From Lachnospiraceae bacterium (GTDB lineage Bacteria; Bacillota; Clostridia; Lachnospirales; Lachnospiraceae): DNA of 42,540 bases. Each line of letters begins with the position of its first letter. Positions within the stretch are counted from its first letter, which is position 1. Location of the stretch: assembly GCA_024682075.1 (NCBI GenBank), contig JAIKZQ010000050.1, positions 104,718 through 147,257 on the forward strand, written 5' to 3'. Shown in pieces: positions 8,180 to 16,727 of this stretch. A program made the position numbers and the translations under genes. Under the pieces are notes generated by a model that saw only the letters and a list, made by a program, of their open reading frames with translations, did no database searches and was not told the DNA's origin.

Positions 8180-10093
8180 TCAGCTGAGAAGAGACAGCAC
8201 AGACTGATTGGACTGATTAGCCTGTGACAGCATTGCCATGCCGGCCTGCTGGAGAATGTTGGAATTGGAGAATCTTACCATTTCGGTATTCATGTCGGTA
8301 TCTCTTATCCTTGATTCCGCTGCGGTGGTATTCTCAACAACGTTATCGAGATTGGCTATTGTGTGCTCAAGCCTGTTCTGAACTGCGCCATAGTAGCTTC
8401 TGAGGCCGCTGAGCATGGTGATCGCATTTTTGAATTTTTGTATTCCGTCACGCGCTCCTTCTTCGGATAAAGGATTGCTCACATCCGCCGTTCCGTCATT
8501 TCCGCTCTTGAATCCCACATCAAACAGTCCGAGGTCCTTGGAAGATATCCTGAACATCTTCATTGTGATGCAGTTATCTTCACGTCCTTCCGAACCTGCC
8601 TGAATGATAAGAGTATTCTTGTCATTTACCTTGTCGAGAAGAACCTTGTCAACGTCAATGTACATCTTCTGCGAGCCTGCAGATTCTGCCAGCACGTCCG
8701 CACCGTTCGCACCAAGTCCGCCGGATGCTATAACGGAACCTGCTCCCGAAGCCTGAGTCAGCGCTTTTACGAACGCAACGCCTTCAGCAGATGCATTGTT
8801 GATGTCGTTTATAAGAGACTGATAAGACTTGCCTGTAGAGGATAATCTGTTATTTACAACGCTTTCGAGAGAAGCGGAGGGATTATTTATCAGTTCGCTG
8901 AAGATGCTGTTCATTCCGGATGCAATGGATGCGGCATCCACGGAGCCTGAACCGGATGCAAGATAGCCCATGTAAGCTGCGGCAAGATATCCGTGTCCGT
9001 ACACTCTGTCTTCAACGGTATATGACTTCAGGTAATTAGCTATGTTTGCGTCAACATCCCCGCCTGCTGCGATGATGGACTTGATGGGCTCATTCCAGCC
9101 GGTGGTATAACCGCCGCCGGACAGCTGTGCGGTGCCTTCAATGAACCAAAGGGGAAAATCCTCGCTTCCACCGTTGGGATACATCCTTGAGGGAAGTGCG
9201 GCATCCATGACAGCATGCATCATTTCATGTGCGATCGTGGATTCGAGTTTCCCGAGCTTGGCACTCCCGTTCTGTACATCCTTATCGGAAAAGTCGGAGC
9301 TGTCGACAGTCATCGAAAGGCTTGCCAGCGTCTGTGATCCCGTATAGAAACTTCCGGCTACATATGCGAGTGTCCCGGAAGGACCGTCAATATACGTGAT
9401 ATCGAGTGCCAGCTTAAGTTTATCGGCCTTGTCCCCAACATAGTCAGTATCGATCTTATCCTTAAGCGATGTAAAAGTCCCGAATATCTGATTTACGGCA
9501 TTGGGAACATACTCTCCCGCTATCTTGTCAACAAGTGCGGAGCCGGAGCTTACGGCTGAAGGATCCGAAGGGTCTGATGAGGGTGACAGATGAGTGATCC
9601 CCTTAACCTGTCCGCCTTCAATGTCGAGTTCATAGCTGCTGACATTGCCGGGCATTGCCATCATGGGATGCAGTCCCTCAGCAGGGAAAATAGGTCTTTC
9701 ATTGAACTTGGTGTTCTTTGCAACCTGGTCTATCGCAGTCTTGATCTGCTGTATCTCTTCGTTTATGTACTCGCGGTCCGAATCGGAATTCGTTCCGTTT
9801 GCTGCCTGGATCATGAGCTCGCTTCCGCGCTGGAGCATTTCGTGAACTTCATTAAGTGCTCCGTCAGCCACCTGTACGATGGAAATTCCATCCTGTGCGT
9901 TTTCGGATGCTCTGGTAAGACCTCTGATCTGACGGCGCATCTTCTCGGAGATTGCAAGTCCGGCAGCATTATCTGCTGCCCTGTTGATCTTGTAACCTGA
10001 AGAAAGCTTCTCGGTACTCTTATTAAGTTGGAGATGAGTCAGCCCGTACATGCGAGATGCATTCTGAGCTGTCATGTTATGCTGGATTACCAT
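8180..10093 (-). CDS. Flagellinolysin: flagellin with an inserted zinc metalloprotease domain
   Basis: A 637-aa flagellin, far above the usual 270-500. Residues 1-140 are the N-terminal D0/D1 rod domain (LNKSTEKLSSGYKINRAADNAAGLAISEKMR), and about 550-637 is the C-terminal D1/D0 rod ending QSNQSVLSLLS. Between them, about 190-480 form a gluzincin-like protease: H289-E290-M-M-H293 with a third ligand E319 in LWFIEG, 26 residues after H293. This is the layout of the described proteolytic flagellins (flagellinolysins), whose protease domain is displayed along the filament. Both zinc histidines, the catalytic Glu and the third ligand are present, so activity is expected. It follows another flagellin gene by 38 nt in the same direction and ends at a terminator. 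The ribosome binding site (GGAAAG) is weaker than its partner's. Confidence 0.92.
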   Translation of the reverse strand: MVIQHNMTAQNASRMYGLTHLQLNKSTEKLSSGYKINRAADNAAGLAISEKMRRQIRGLTRASENAQDGISIVQVADGALNEVHEMLQRGSELMIQAANGTNSDSDREYINEEIQQIKTAIDQVAKNTKFNERPIFPAEGLHPMMAMPGNVSSYELDIEGGQVKGITHLSPSSDPSDPSAVSSGSALVDKIAGEYVPNAVNQIFGTFTSLKDKIDTDYVGDKADKLKLALDITYIDGPSGTLAYVAGSFYTGSQTLASLSMTVDSSDFSDKDVQNGSAKLGKLESTIAHEMMHAVMDAALPSRMYPNGGSEDFPLWFIEGTAQLSGGGYTTGWNEPIKSIIAAGGDVDANIANYLKSYTVEDRVYGHGYLAAAYMGYLASGSGSVDAASIASGMNSIFSELINNPSASLESVVNNRLSSTGKSYQSLINDINNASAEGVAFVKALTQASGAGSVIASGGLGANGADVLAESAGSQKMYIDVDKVLLDKVNDKNTLIIQAGSEGREDNCITMKMFRISSKDLGLFDVGFKSGNDGTADVSNPLSEEGARDGIQKFKNAITMLSGLRSYYGAVQNRLEHTIANLDNVVENTTAAESRIRDTDMNTEMVRFSNSNILQQAGMAMLSQANQSNQSVLSLLS

Positions 10094-10105
10094 TCTTTAC
10101 TTTCC

Positions 10106-10128
10106 GCCGGTCATTCTTTTCAGCCGGC
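10106..10128 (-). other. Short hairpin between the two flagellin genes
   Basis: GCCGG/CCGGC arms of 5 bp around 13 nt lie in the 38-nt gap between the flagellin stop (10132) and the flagellinolysin start (10093), with no T-tract. It may stabilise or process the transcript, or reduce translation of the second gene; its role is inferred from position only. Confidence 0.35.
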
Positions 10129-10131
10129 CCT

Positions 10132-11520
10132 TCAGCTTAAGAGTGAGAGGATTCCTTCGGCGCTCTGGTTAGCCTGTGCCATCATTGTCTGAGTCGATTG
10201 CTGCAGGATATTGTTGATGCTCAGGGATACCATTTCCTTCGCCATGTCCGTATCGCGTATCCTGCTTTCCGCAGCTTCGGTGTTCTCAACCGTGGCATTA
10301 TTGTTATTGACAGTATGTTCAAGAGCGTTTTGCTGCGCTCCGATGTCCGATCTTGCCTTGCTTATGACTCCGAGAGCTTTCTTAATCTTGTTTATTCCGT
10401 CCCTTGCGCCTTCCGCGGTACTTGCATCCACGCTTCCGACGCCTATGACATCCGCATTCATCCTCGGGATCGTAAGATACAGACCGTTTCCGCCTTCGGA
10501 TCCCGACTGGATCCACAGATCTCTGATCTCTTCCTTATATGTGATGCCCGTAAGGTCGGAGCTGTGGACCTTGCCGTAGGGGTCGGTATTTCCCTTGTAA
10601 CAGTTTTCGGCCGCCTTTTTCGTGCTGAATCTCTTGACCGACGAATATATTACGATCTTGTCCGGCGCCGTCCTGGTCATTACATTTGAGTGGCTGACTG
10701 CCAGATCCCCGCTGCTTCCCGGCGCCATTCCGTTCGGCATATGATTCTTTACCAGGCTGAAGATCTTACCAACAACATCCGTCCCATCAGATAGTCCCTT
10801 GATCCCGAGTACATAATCATGCTGAACTTGACCGGTGAGGTTTGAAGCAGATGATTTAGAATAAGGAATGCTATAATCAAATGTTATCTTAAACGCTTCA
10901 TCGCAGGCCGCACTGCATGTAAATGTAAATGACTTCCCGTCAAGAAGATGTATATTATCCTCATTAACCTTGGAAAAATCAAGTGATGCTGCCGGTCTGT
11001 AGGTTCCGTCGGGCGCCTTGTAGCTTTCCGTCATGTTACCGTCGTCGGCTGCGGGAGAGCTTACCAGATTTACATCACGATACTTCGGTGTTCCGATTAT
11101 GTCATCGAAGATCGGCCTTTCGTTATATGTGGTGGTAACTCCTACACGGCTTATCTCAGCCTGAATGGCCTTGATCTCTTCCTGAATGTACATCCTGTCG
11201 TCGCTTGTAAGCGTGTCGTTGGATGCCTGTATCGAAAGCTCGGTCATGCGATGAAGCATGTCGGAAACCTCTGAAAGTGCTCCATCAGCAACCTGACACA
11301 GAGAAACGCCTTCCTGTGCATTGGTCGTTCCCTGTCCCAATCCTCTTATCTGTCTGCGTAATTTTTCCGAAATGGCAAGACCCGCAGCATTATCTGCGGC
11401 ACGATTGATCTTGAAACCCGAAGAGAGTTTTTCGGTGTTCTTAGATATTTTATTTGTCTGAATACCCGCATAACGGCTTGCGAACATTGCCGTCATATTG
11501 GTCTGTACAGACATTGCCAT
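10132..11520 (-). CDS. Flagellin
   Basis: A 462-aa filament protein exported through the flagellar type III apparatus. The N-terminal rod domain (residues 1-140, SKNTEKLSSGFKINRAADNAAGLAISEKLRRQ) and C-terminal rod domain (about 375-462, ending NQSAEGILSLLS) are canonical. The variable middle (about 140-365) has no HExxH and no recognised domain, so this is the structural partner of the adjacent protease flagellin. Both share an IQxGSEG box just before the C-terminal rod, which suggests a common origin. The start at 11520 is supported by AGGAG about 8 nt upstream. Promoter signals lie about 140 nt upstream. Confidence 0.93.
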   Translation of the reverse strand: MAMSVQTNMTAMFASRYAGIQTNKISKNTEKLSSGFKINRAADNAAGLAISEKLRRQIRGLGQGTTNAQEGVSLCQVADGALSEVSDMLHRMTELSIQASNDTLTSDDRMYIQEEIKAIQAEISRVGVTTTYNERPIFDDIIGTPKYRDVNLVSSPAADDGNMTESYKAPDGTYRPAASLDFSKVNEDNIHLLDGKSFTFTCSAACDEAFKITFDYSIPYSKSSASNLTGQVQHDYVLGIKGLSDGTDVVGKIFSLVKNHMPNGMAPGSSGDLAVSHSNVMTRTAPDKIVIYSSVKRFSTKKAAENCYKGNTDPYGKVHSSDLTGITYKEEIRDLWIQSGSEGGNGLYLTIPRMNADVIGVGSVDASTAEGARDGINKIKKALGVISKARSDIGAQQNALEHTVNNNNATVENTEAAESRIRDTDMAKEMVSLSINNILQQSTQTMMAQANQSAEGILSLLS

Positions 11521-11658
11521 GATGGAATCTCCTGCCCTTTTAATGAAGCTTCATGTCCCGAATGCGTTTCGGCTTCGCTTCGTTACAAGTTCCTGATATC
11601 GAGATCCTTCTCATTTTCAGCAATTTCCGTTTGCAGATATCCAAATCTTCTATTCTTT

Positions 11659-11682
11659 TTATCGGCACTTATTAACGATTTA
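11659..11682 (-). promoter_or_regulatory. Sigma-28 (SigD)-like promoter of the flagellin genes
   Basis: GCCGATAA on the minus strand (11659-11666) is an exact match to the sigma-28 -10. A TAAA (11679-11682) lies 12 nt upstream instead of the usual 15, so the -35 is doubtful. Position upstream of two flagellin genes supports the call. Confidence 0.55.
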
Positions 11683-11688
11683 ATAAGT
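11667..11688. promoter_or_regulatory. 22-bp palindrome abutting the flagellin -10
   Basis: Perfect 9-bp arms ACTTATTAA and TTAATAAGT surround CGAT. The element touches the sigma-28-like -10 and covers the whole -35 region, the place for a repressor or a DNA-bending activator. No known regulator is recognised. Confidence 0.5.
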
Positions 11689-11740
11689 CAAAGTGCAAAA
11701 AGATAAGCAAAAAAGCGCATGAAAACCGTGATGACAATGT

Positions 11741-11787
11741 AAAACAAAAAGACGGTTCTGCCGTTTCACTGAAGCTGCAGAACCGTC
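11741..11787 (-). terminator. Terminator after the lipoprotein gene
   Basis: On the minus strand, GACGGTTCTGC (complement of 11777-11787) pairs with GCAGAACCGTC (complement of 11751-11761), followed by TTTTTGTTTT. It starts 39 nt after the lipoprotein stop. The arms share GACGGTTC with the palindromic repeats at 8104 and 29481. Confidence 0.88.
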
Positions 11788-11826
11788 ACCATATTTTATC
11801 AATTAATTATTTACATCATGTTGGGA

Positions 11827-13428
11827 TCAGTTATTGCATATAGCATAAAGACCGGGGAAGGGCTCGTTCATGATGGGAACATACCAGTCATCATAATTGA
11901 AAGGATACATGTCTATATAGTTCGCCCTGGTGGTTCCGAAGATTATGGGAAGCGATGTCTCCGGAAGCGACCTGAAATCGTCAAAATCCGATCCCCATGA
12001 GCGGAAGTAACCCTTAAGCTCGACCCATGATCCTTCACTGTCCGAAAAGATTCCGTCAAATTGAATGTAATCTTTAAGGAGATTCGATGTTTCCACAGGG
12101 TTTATGGTGAAATCATAATCGTTGCATTCATAATCAATATTATAACCTCTTATACGCCCTCTGTCGGCAATGAGCCATCCCGATTCCGATCCGTCATCAT
12201 ACAGATCCAGATAACAGTCAAAGTTCAGTTCCCCATATTCATCAACAACCTGCATATGGACCTCATCACCCATGACATCAAAGGTTGCAAGGCTGTCATA
12301 TGAATAGCTTATACAATCCGAGTAATCGGAACAGCCGTCAGCGATGATCCACCATCCGTACCAGCCTCTTCCCCAATAATCCGCATAAGAGGAGACTGAA
12401 GTTGTGGGGGTGGGGGTGGGTGCGGCTGATGCCGAAGTGCCCCTGGCATCATCGGTGCAGTATTCCGGATTGACCGCAACACTTGAGATCACCTGTCTGA
12501 AATCATCGGTCACCACTTCTTCATAAGTAGGTGCGGATGTATAGATATATACGGCGACCATCTCGCCCCAGTCATTCACGTATCTGTTGTTAAGCGGCAG
12601 GAAGAAATCTGCCGTGATGTCTCCCCAGAAGTCTTCATAAGTGTAGAGATATCCGGTATAGCCACCAACAGTGACGGTCTCCAGATCATAATCATATTCA
12701 TGTTCAATGTCGCGCATCCTGTCTTCTGCTTCGCCCCATTCGCTCAGACTTACGACATATATGGGATTTCCTCCCTCATAAACAAGATTTCCGAATTCGG
12801 ATGAAGGATCGGTCTCTCGAAGATTGGATGAATAAGTAACTGTATAGAGGCCCTCGCCATATGTGAAGACACCGCCTCTTGATACTCCGGAACCTATGAA
12901 AGAAACCGGCTCGGCGTTTGAATCGATCTTAAGAGAAGCAAGCACTGCAAGCGTAATGTCCTCATCGTATTTGTATCCCTGACCGATCACAATGACGATC
13001 ATTTTGTCCACCTTGGCATATACGGCAAAATTCCTCTTATATGCGGCCCCGGTCCATTCGACATCGTCAAGGGTGAACTCAACCTCATCATAATTGAAAT
13101 CTTCGTCGATCAGAGATGAAATGTATTCCCTGGCAACTTCCTTTTCCGTGACATAGATGACAAAATTGCTGTCCTCATCATCTTCATCCGAAAGAGTCAA
13201 TATACTCTCGCTCCTGCCCTCTTTAACTGCCATGTCATCGGGAACGAGAAGTGAGATTGCCCCAAAGCTGCCCTCATCTCCATCCACATCAGGCACTTCA
13301 AGCACGCCCTCTTCTGTCTCGGTCCCGGATCCGCCTGAATCTCCGCATCCGGATATGACAGACATAGCCATCACAAGACACAATAAGACGGCCAGCCCCT
13401 TTTTCCGAAATGTCATTTTCTTTTTCAT
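11827..13428 (-). CDS. Unknown secreted lipoprotein
   Basis: A 533-aa protein with a clear lipoprotein signal: KKKMTFRKK, a hydrophobic stretch, then VISGC with lipidated C28. The start at 13428 is supported by GGGAG 6 nt upstream; an upstream GTG at 13455 would precede that site. After a Gly/Ser/Thr-Glu spacer come two acidic portions divided by an APTPTPTT linker (about residues 345-353), which is encoded by a C-rich run (G-rich on the + strand, 12405-12420). The C-terminal part is rich in Trp, Tyr and Asp (DYWGRGWYGWWIIADG...), as in carbohydrate- or surface-binding folds. No enzymatic motif is recognised. It is the last gene of the run that starts at pfkA and lies 38 nt after the DUF5711-like gene. 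Confidence 0.8.
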   Translation of the reverse strand: MKKKMTFRKKGLAVLLCLVMAMSVISGCGDSGGSGTETEEGVLEVPDVDGDEGSFGAISLLVPDDMAVKEGRSESILTLSDEDDEDSNFVIYVTEKEVAREYISSLIDEDFNYDEVEFTLDDVEWTGAAYKRNFAVYAKVDKMIVIVIGQGYKYDEDITLAVLASLKIDSNAEPVSFIGSGVSRGGVFTYGEGLYTVTYSSNLRETDPSSEFGNLVYEGGNPIYVVSLSEWGEAEDRMRDIEHEYDYDLETVTVGGYTGYLYTYEDFWGDITADFFLPLNNRYVNDWGEMVAVYIYTSAPTYEEVVTDDFRQVISSVAVNPEYCTDDARGTSASAAPTPTPTTSVSSYADYWGRGWYGWWIIADGCSDYSDCISYSYDSLATFDVMGDEVHMQVVDEYGELNFDCYLDLYDDGSESGWLIADRGRIRGYNIDYECNDYDFTINPVETSNLLKDYIQFDGIFSDSEGSWVELKGYFRSWGSDFDDFRSLPETSLPIIFGTTRANYIDMYPFNYDDWYVPIMNEPFPGLYAICNN

Positions 13429-13466
13429 AATATCTCCCTTTCTAAACAGGATCACGTAAACTTACG

Positions 13467-14660
13467 TCAGTTGAGCCTCACGATGTCTATCGAAGAATTC
13501 GTGGACAGAACATATCTATAAGCATTATCCGTGGGAATGATCAGTCTCACACCGTTTCTGAACGAATCGTTGAACTTCTCCCTGCCCCTGTACGTATAGA
13601 TGATGCAGCTCGACTCATTGTAGATCACAAGATCGTCTTTCTCGAACAGCACGTCGGTATATTCAAAGTTTATGTCATACTTCCCGACAAGGTTATCGGA
13701 ATTGCCGTATACGCTGAGTTCGTATTTCACATCCGTATCGTCGGACCTGAACACGATCCCCAGATATCCGTTTCCCGCAAAAACAGATCTTATCTCATCC
13801 GATATCAGATGTTCACCGATCGATTCGGGCTGGTCGGATCCTTTATAGAACATATATCTCTCATCTCCGACTGCATATGCGGTGGAATCATCCAGAAATC
13901 CGACATCGGGGACAACAAGGTCAGTATAGTCATAACTGCTGACCAGAAAATCCGTGTAATTATCTCCGACCTCGGTAAGATTATAGAAAGCGACCGTGGA
14001 TTTGACCGTGCCCGCATCCACATAAATGAAGCTTACGCACAGCAATGTGCCCGACGGATTCAGTGCTATATCCACGGGATATCCGCTTCCGGACATATGC
14101 ATCTGTCCGCTGTAAAGAAGATCTCCCGTAGGTGAGTAAGTATTGATGAGAGTCGCATTGTCGGCATTGAGCACGGCAGTGACCCTGCCGGTAGCGGCAA
14201 CAGCTACCTCCCTGATGGGAAGATTGGTTGAAAAACTTCCGAGTTTCTCGGTCTCGTTAAGCACATAAATATCCCTTCCGTTATAGGAAGCTATCGCAAC
14301 GGTACCTTCGCACACGGAAATACGGATATCCTGCATCTCATAGCCCTGATCCCATACAGTCTTGCCGTTTGCATCAACGCAGTGAGCTCCGTCATGACTG
14401 TAGGTGAGGATGCTGTGTCCGAGCCTTAAGTCCGACTGGGAATCCGGAGCTATCCTTTCATACGATGAGAGTATTTCATACCCCGTATATACATGCGATT
14501 CGAATCTGGCATATATTATCAGGACAATGACAAGTATCAGGACAATGAATATGATCGTCCTGTACGCATTCATGGCTTTATGTCTTTTCAGTTTTGTCCT
14601 GTAATCACCGGGCTGCTCTTCATCATATCTGCCGCCCTTGATCGCACGTAATCCGGCCAT
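13467..14660 (-). CDS. DUF5711-like single-pass membrane protein with propeller-like exterior
   Basis: A 397-aa protein with a basic cytoplasmic N-terminus (residues 1-33), one membrane helix (about 34-51, YRTIIFIVLILVIVLIIYA) and an extracellular part of about 345 residues made of short repeated beta-rich units (YSHDGAHCVDANGKTVWDQ, NGRDIYVLNETEKL, YSPTGDLLYSG), as in WD40/PQQ-type propellers. It resembles the DUF5711 family of Lachnospiraceae; the assignment is from memory. TAGGGA lies 4-5 nt before the ATG. It is 14 nt from galM and 38 nt from the lipoprotein gene, so an envelope role with the lipoprotein is plausible but unproven. Confidence 0.75.
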   Translation of the reverse strand: MAGLRAIKGGRYDEEQPGDYRTKLKRHKAMNAYRTIIFIVLILVIVLIIYARFESHVYTGYEILSSYERIAPDSQSDLRLGHSILTYSHDGAHCVDANGKTVWDQGYEMQDIRISVCEGTVAIASYNGRDIYVLNETEKLGSFSTNLPIREVAVAATGRVTAVLNADNATLINTYSPTGDLLYSGQMHMSGSGYPVDIALNPSGTLLCVSFIYVDAGTVKSTVAFYNLTEVGDNYTDFLVSSYDYTDLVVPDVGFLDDSTAYAVGDERYMFYKGSDQPESIGEHLISDEIRSVFAGNGYLGIVFRSDDTDVKYELSVYGNSDNLVGKYDINFEYTDVLFEKDDLVIYNESSCIIYTYRGREKFNDSFRNGVRLIIPTDNAYRYVLSTNSSIDIVRLN

Positions 14661-14674
14661 TATTCCCTACCACT

Positions 14675-15724
14675 TCATACGTTCTTAAAAGCATAAACGG
14701 TCGTCGTATCAAGTATCTTGTCCGGTCCGACCAAAGGCTGTGCAAAATTGTCATGATGGATCGCATCGGGATAATACTGTGTCTCAAGGCAAAGTCCGTA
14801 TCTCTTGTTGAAAACGGCACCTTCCTTGCCGACCTGACCTTCTTCGATGAAATTACCTGCATAGAACTGGATTCCGGGAAGATCGGTGTACACCTCCATC
14901 ATCCTCGATGAATGTGCAGCCCAGACGGCAGCTGCTTTTCGCATGCTTCCGTCATATCCTCTTATGCAGAAGTTATGATCATAGCCGCCGGCAAACTCGA
15001 GCTGTTCAAAATCATCATCGATATGATCCCCGATCCTTACTCTTGAAGTAAGATCCATGGGAGTTCCTTTTACGCTTTCGATCACTCCGGTAGGAATTGA
15101 CTCGTCGTCCGTCGGAGTAAATTCATCGCACTCAAGCTGTATCTCCTCATCGACTATGCTTCCGCTCTTAAAACCGTCAAGGTTGAAGTAAGTGTGATTG
15201 GTGGGATTGAGAATCGTGGTCTCATCGGCAGAACCAACGTAATGAAGCTTAAGTTCATTTTCCTCGGTCAGAGTATAAGTGACTGAAAGCTTCTTGTTTC
15301 CGGGAAATCCGAGAGTTGCAGGATCTTCAATGGTAAATGTGACACTGTTGTCATCATTTTCAACATCCCATACTCTCTTGTGATAACCGTTATCCATATG
15401 AGAATGGAGATTGTTTCTGTCGTTATCATTGATGTCAAGTTCGTAATGAATTCCGTCGATCTCTATCTGTGCATTTCCGATCCTGTTTGCATTGGGGCCT
15501 ATTGTTGCGCCAAAGAAACTGGGATTGCCGTAATAATCCTCAGCCTTGTCGAATCCGAGCACGATATCCTCTGCTTTTCCGTCGGAATCGGGAACATTAA
15601 GCCTTACCAGAATAGCTCCCAGATTGGTGACATCAGCGCTCATCCCGTTACCGTTAGTGATGGTATAGAGCATAAGCTGTCTGCCGTCACGGCTGCAGCC
15701 GAATTCTTTTGATGAAACTGACAT
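14675..15724 (-). CDS. galM: Aldose 1-epimerase (galactose mutarotase)
   Basis: A 349-aa cytoplasmic enzyme that interconverts alpha and beta anomers of glucose and galactose. Family residues are present: N80-R81 in PNANRIG, H107 in NLHSH, catalytic acid H177 in NPTNHTYFNL, D249 in GGYDHNF, and catalytic base E314 in LCLETQYYPD. The length is normal. The start is placed at 15724 because AAGGAGGAG lies 7 nt upstream; a longer reading to 15766 would put that site inside the gene. It lies 13 nt after recR and 14 nt before the DUF5711-like gene, in the pfkA transcript. Confidence 0.93.
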   Translation of the reverse strand: MSVSSKEFGCSRDGRQLMLYTITNGNGMSADVTNLGAILVRLNVPDSDGKAEDIVLGFDKAEDYYGNPSFFGATIGPNANRIGNAQIEIDGIHYELDINDNDRNNLHSHMDNGYHKRVWDVENDDNSVTFTIEDPATLGFPGNKKLSVTYTLTEENELKLHYVGSADETTILNPTNHTYFNLDGFKSGSIVDEEIQLECDEFTPTDDESIPTGVIESVKGTPMDLTSRVRIGDHIDDDFEQLEFAGGYDHNFCIRGYDGSMRKAAAVWAAHSSRMMEVYTDLPGIQFYAGNFIEEGQVGKEGAVFNKRYGLCLETQYYPDAIHHDNFAQPLVGPDKILDTTTVYAFKNV

Positions 15725-15737
15725 ATCATTCTCCTCC

Positions 15738-16343
15738 TTATACCTCTGTACGTCCGTCAAGCGCACGTGTCAGGGTTATCTCATCTATATATTCAAGATC
15801 ACCGCCTACCGGCACTCCGCTCGCGATCCTTGTTACCCTGATCCCAAGCGGCTTGATCAGCTTGCTGATATACATTGCGGTGGTCTCACCCTCAATGCTT
15901 GAATTGGTAGCAAGTATGACCTCACTCACCGGATTATCATCATCCGAACACCTTTCCACAAGTTCCTTTATCTTGATGTCGGAAGGGCCCACACCGAGCA
16001 TCGGTGCTATGGCGCCGTGAAGCACATGATACACTCCGGTATATTTATGTGTTTTTTCATAGGCCGCCATGTCTCTTGTGTCTTCGACGACCATTATCAG
16101 TGAGTGATCTCTCGATCCGTCCCTGCACACCGGACAGATTTCATTATCCGTCAAAGTATAGCATCCGGAGCAATATCTCACCTTGCTCCTTGCTTCAACC
16201 ATTGTATCAGCAAGGCGCTTGATCTTCTCCGGCGGCATGCCGATCATATGAAAAGCCAGTCTCTGAGCCGACTTATCCCCTATTCCTGGAAGAGATGCCA
16301 GTTCCGAAACAAGCTTGTTTACATATCCGCTGTAAAGCTCCAT
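15738..16343 (-). CDS. recR: Recombination mediator RecR
   Basis: 201 aa, the normal length. It helps load RecA at gaps with RecF and RecO. Seen in order: N-terminal helix-hairpin-helix (LASLPGIGDKSAQRLAFHM), the four-Cys zinc site CSGC...CPVC, and a Toprim domain beginning LIMVVEDTRD, with later VGPSDIKIKEL and ATNSSIEGETTAMYI. It follows ybaB by 42 nt, keeping the classic dnaX-ybaB-recR order. Confidence 0.96.
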   Translation of the reverse strand: MELYSGYVNKLVSELASLPGIGDKSAQRLAFHMIGMPPEKIKRLADTMVEARSKVRYCSGCYTLTDNEICPVCRDGSRDHSLIMVVEDTRDMAAYEKTHKYTGVYHVLHGAIAPMLGVGPSDIKIKELVERCSDDDNPVSEVILATNSSIEGETTAMYISKLIKPLGIRVTRIASGVPVGGDLEYIDEITLTRALDGRTEV

Positions 16344-16385
16344 TAAGTACTCCTGTTACGCAGATCCGCTCTTTTCACAAAAGTA

Positions 16386-16727
16386 CTAGAATAAGCCTGC
16401 AGGCATTCCGTTAAGTCCGCCCATGATCTCTTCTCCCGCTGCATCTGCCTTGTCCATCGCATCCTTAATGGCAGCAAGGATCGAATCCTGAAGGGTCTCA
16501 ACATCATCAGGGTCCACAATATCCTTATCAAGAGTGATCGCAAGAACATCTCTCTTGCCGTTGATCCTTACCTCTACTGCACCGCCGCCTGCAGAGCCGG
16601 TGAATTCGGTACTCTCGAGCTTCTCTCTTCCTTCCTCCATCTGACGCTGCATGCGCTGTGCCTGCTTCATCAGATTGGCCATATTGCCGGGCATGGCTCC
16701 TCCGGGAAATCCACCATGTTTTGCCAT
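16386..16727 (-). CDS. YbaB/EbfC-family nucleoid-associated protein
   Basis: 113 aa, close to the family size. The Gly-rich N-terminus (FPGGAMPGNMANLMKQAQRMQ), a helix, TGSAGGGAVEVRINGKRDVLAITLDKDIVDPDDVETLQDSILAAIKDA and a C-terminal tail rich in Gly and Met are typical of this DNA-binding dimer. Its ATG follows the dnaX stop TAA directly, with no gap, which implies translational coupling. Confidence 0.95.
   Translation of the reverse strand: MAKHGGFPGGAMPGNMANLMKQAQRMQRQMEEGREKLESTEFTGSAGGGAVEVRINGKRDVLAITLDKDIVDPDDVETLQDSILAAIKDAMDKADAAGEEIMGGLNGMPAGLF

Larger units (their letters stand above)
11521..11826 (-). other. 306-bp gap: flagellin leader, promoter and upstream terminator
   Basis: On the minus strand, from the far end, this gap holds the lipoprotein gene's terminator (11741-11787), an A/T-rich stretch, a 22-bp palindrome joined to a sigma-28-like -10 (11659-11688), and a leader of about 130 nt. 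The leader includes the 12-bp palindrome ATGAAGCTTCAT (11543-11554) just before the AGGAG site. No gene is supported in it. Confidence 0.6.

Noticed and set aside
12404..12420. G-rich run on the + strand, possible G-quadruplex
   Set aside because: Only three runs of three or more G are close together, and it is explained by Pro/Thr codons of the lipoprotein linker on the other strand.
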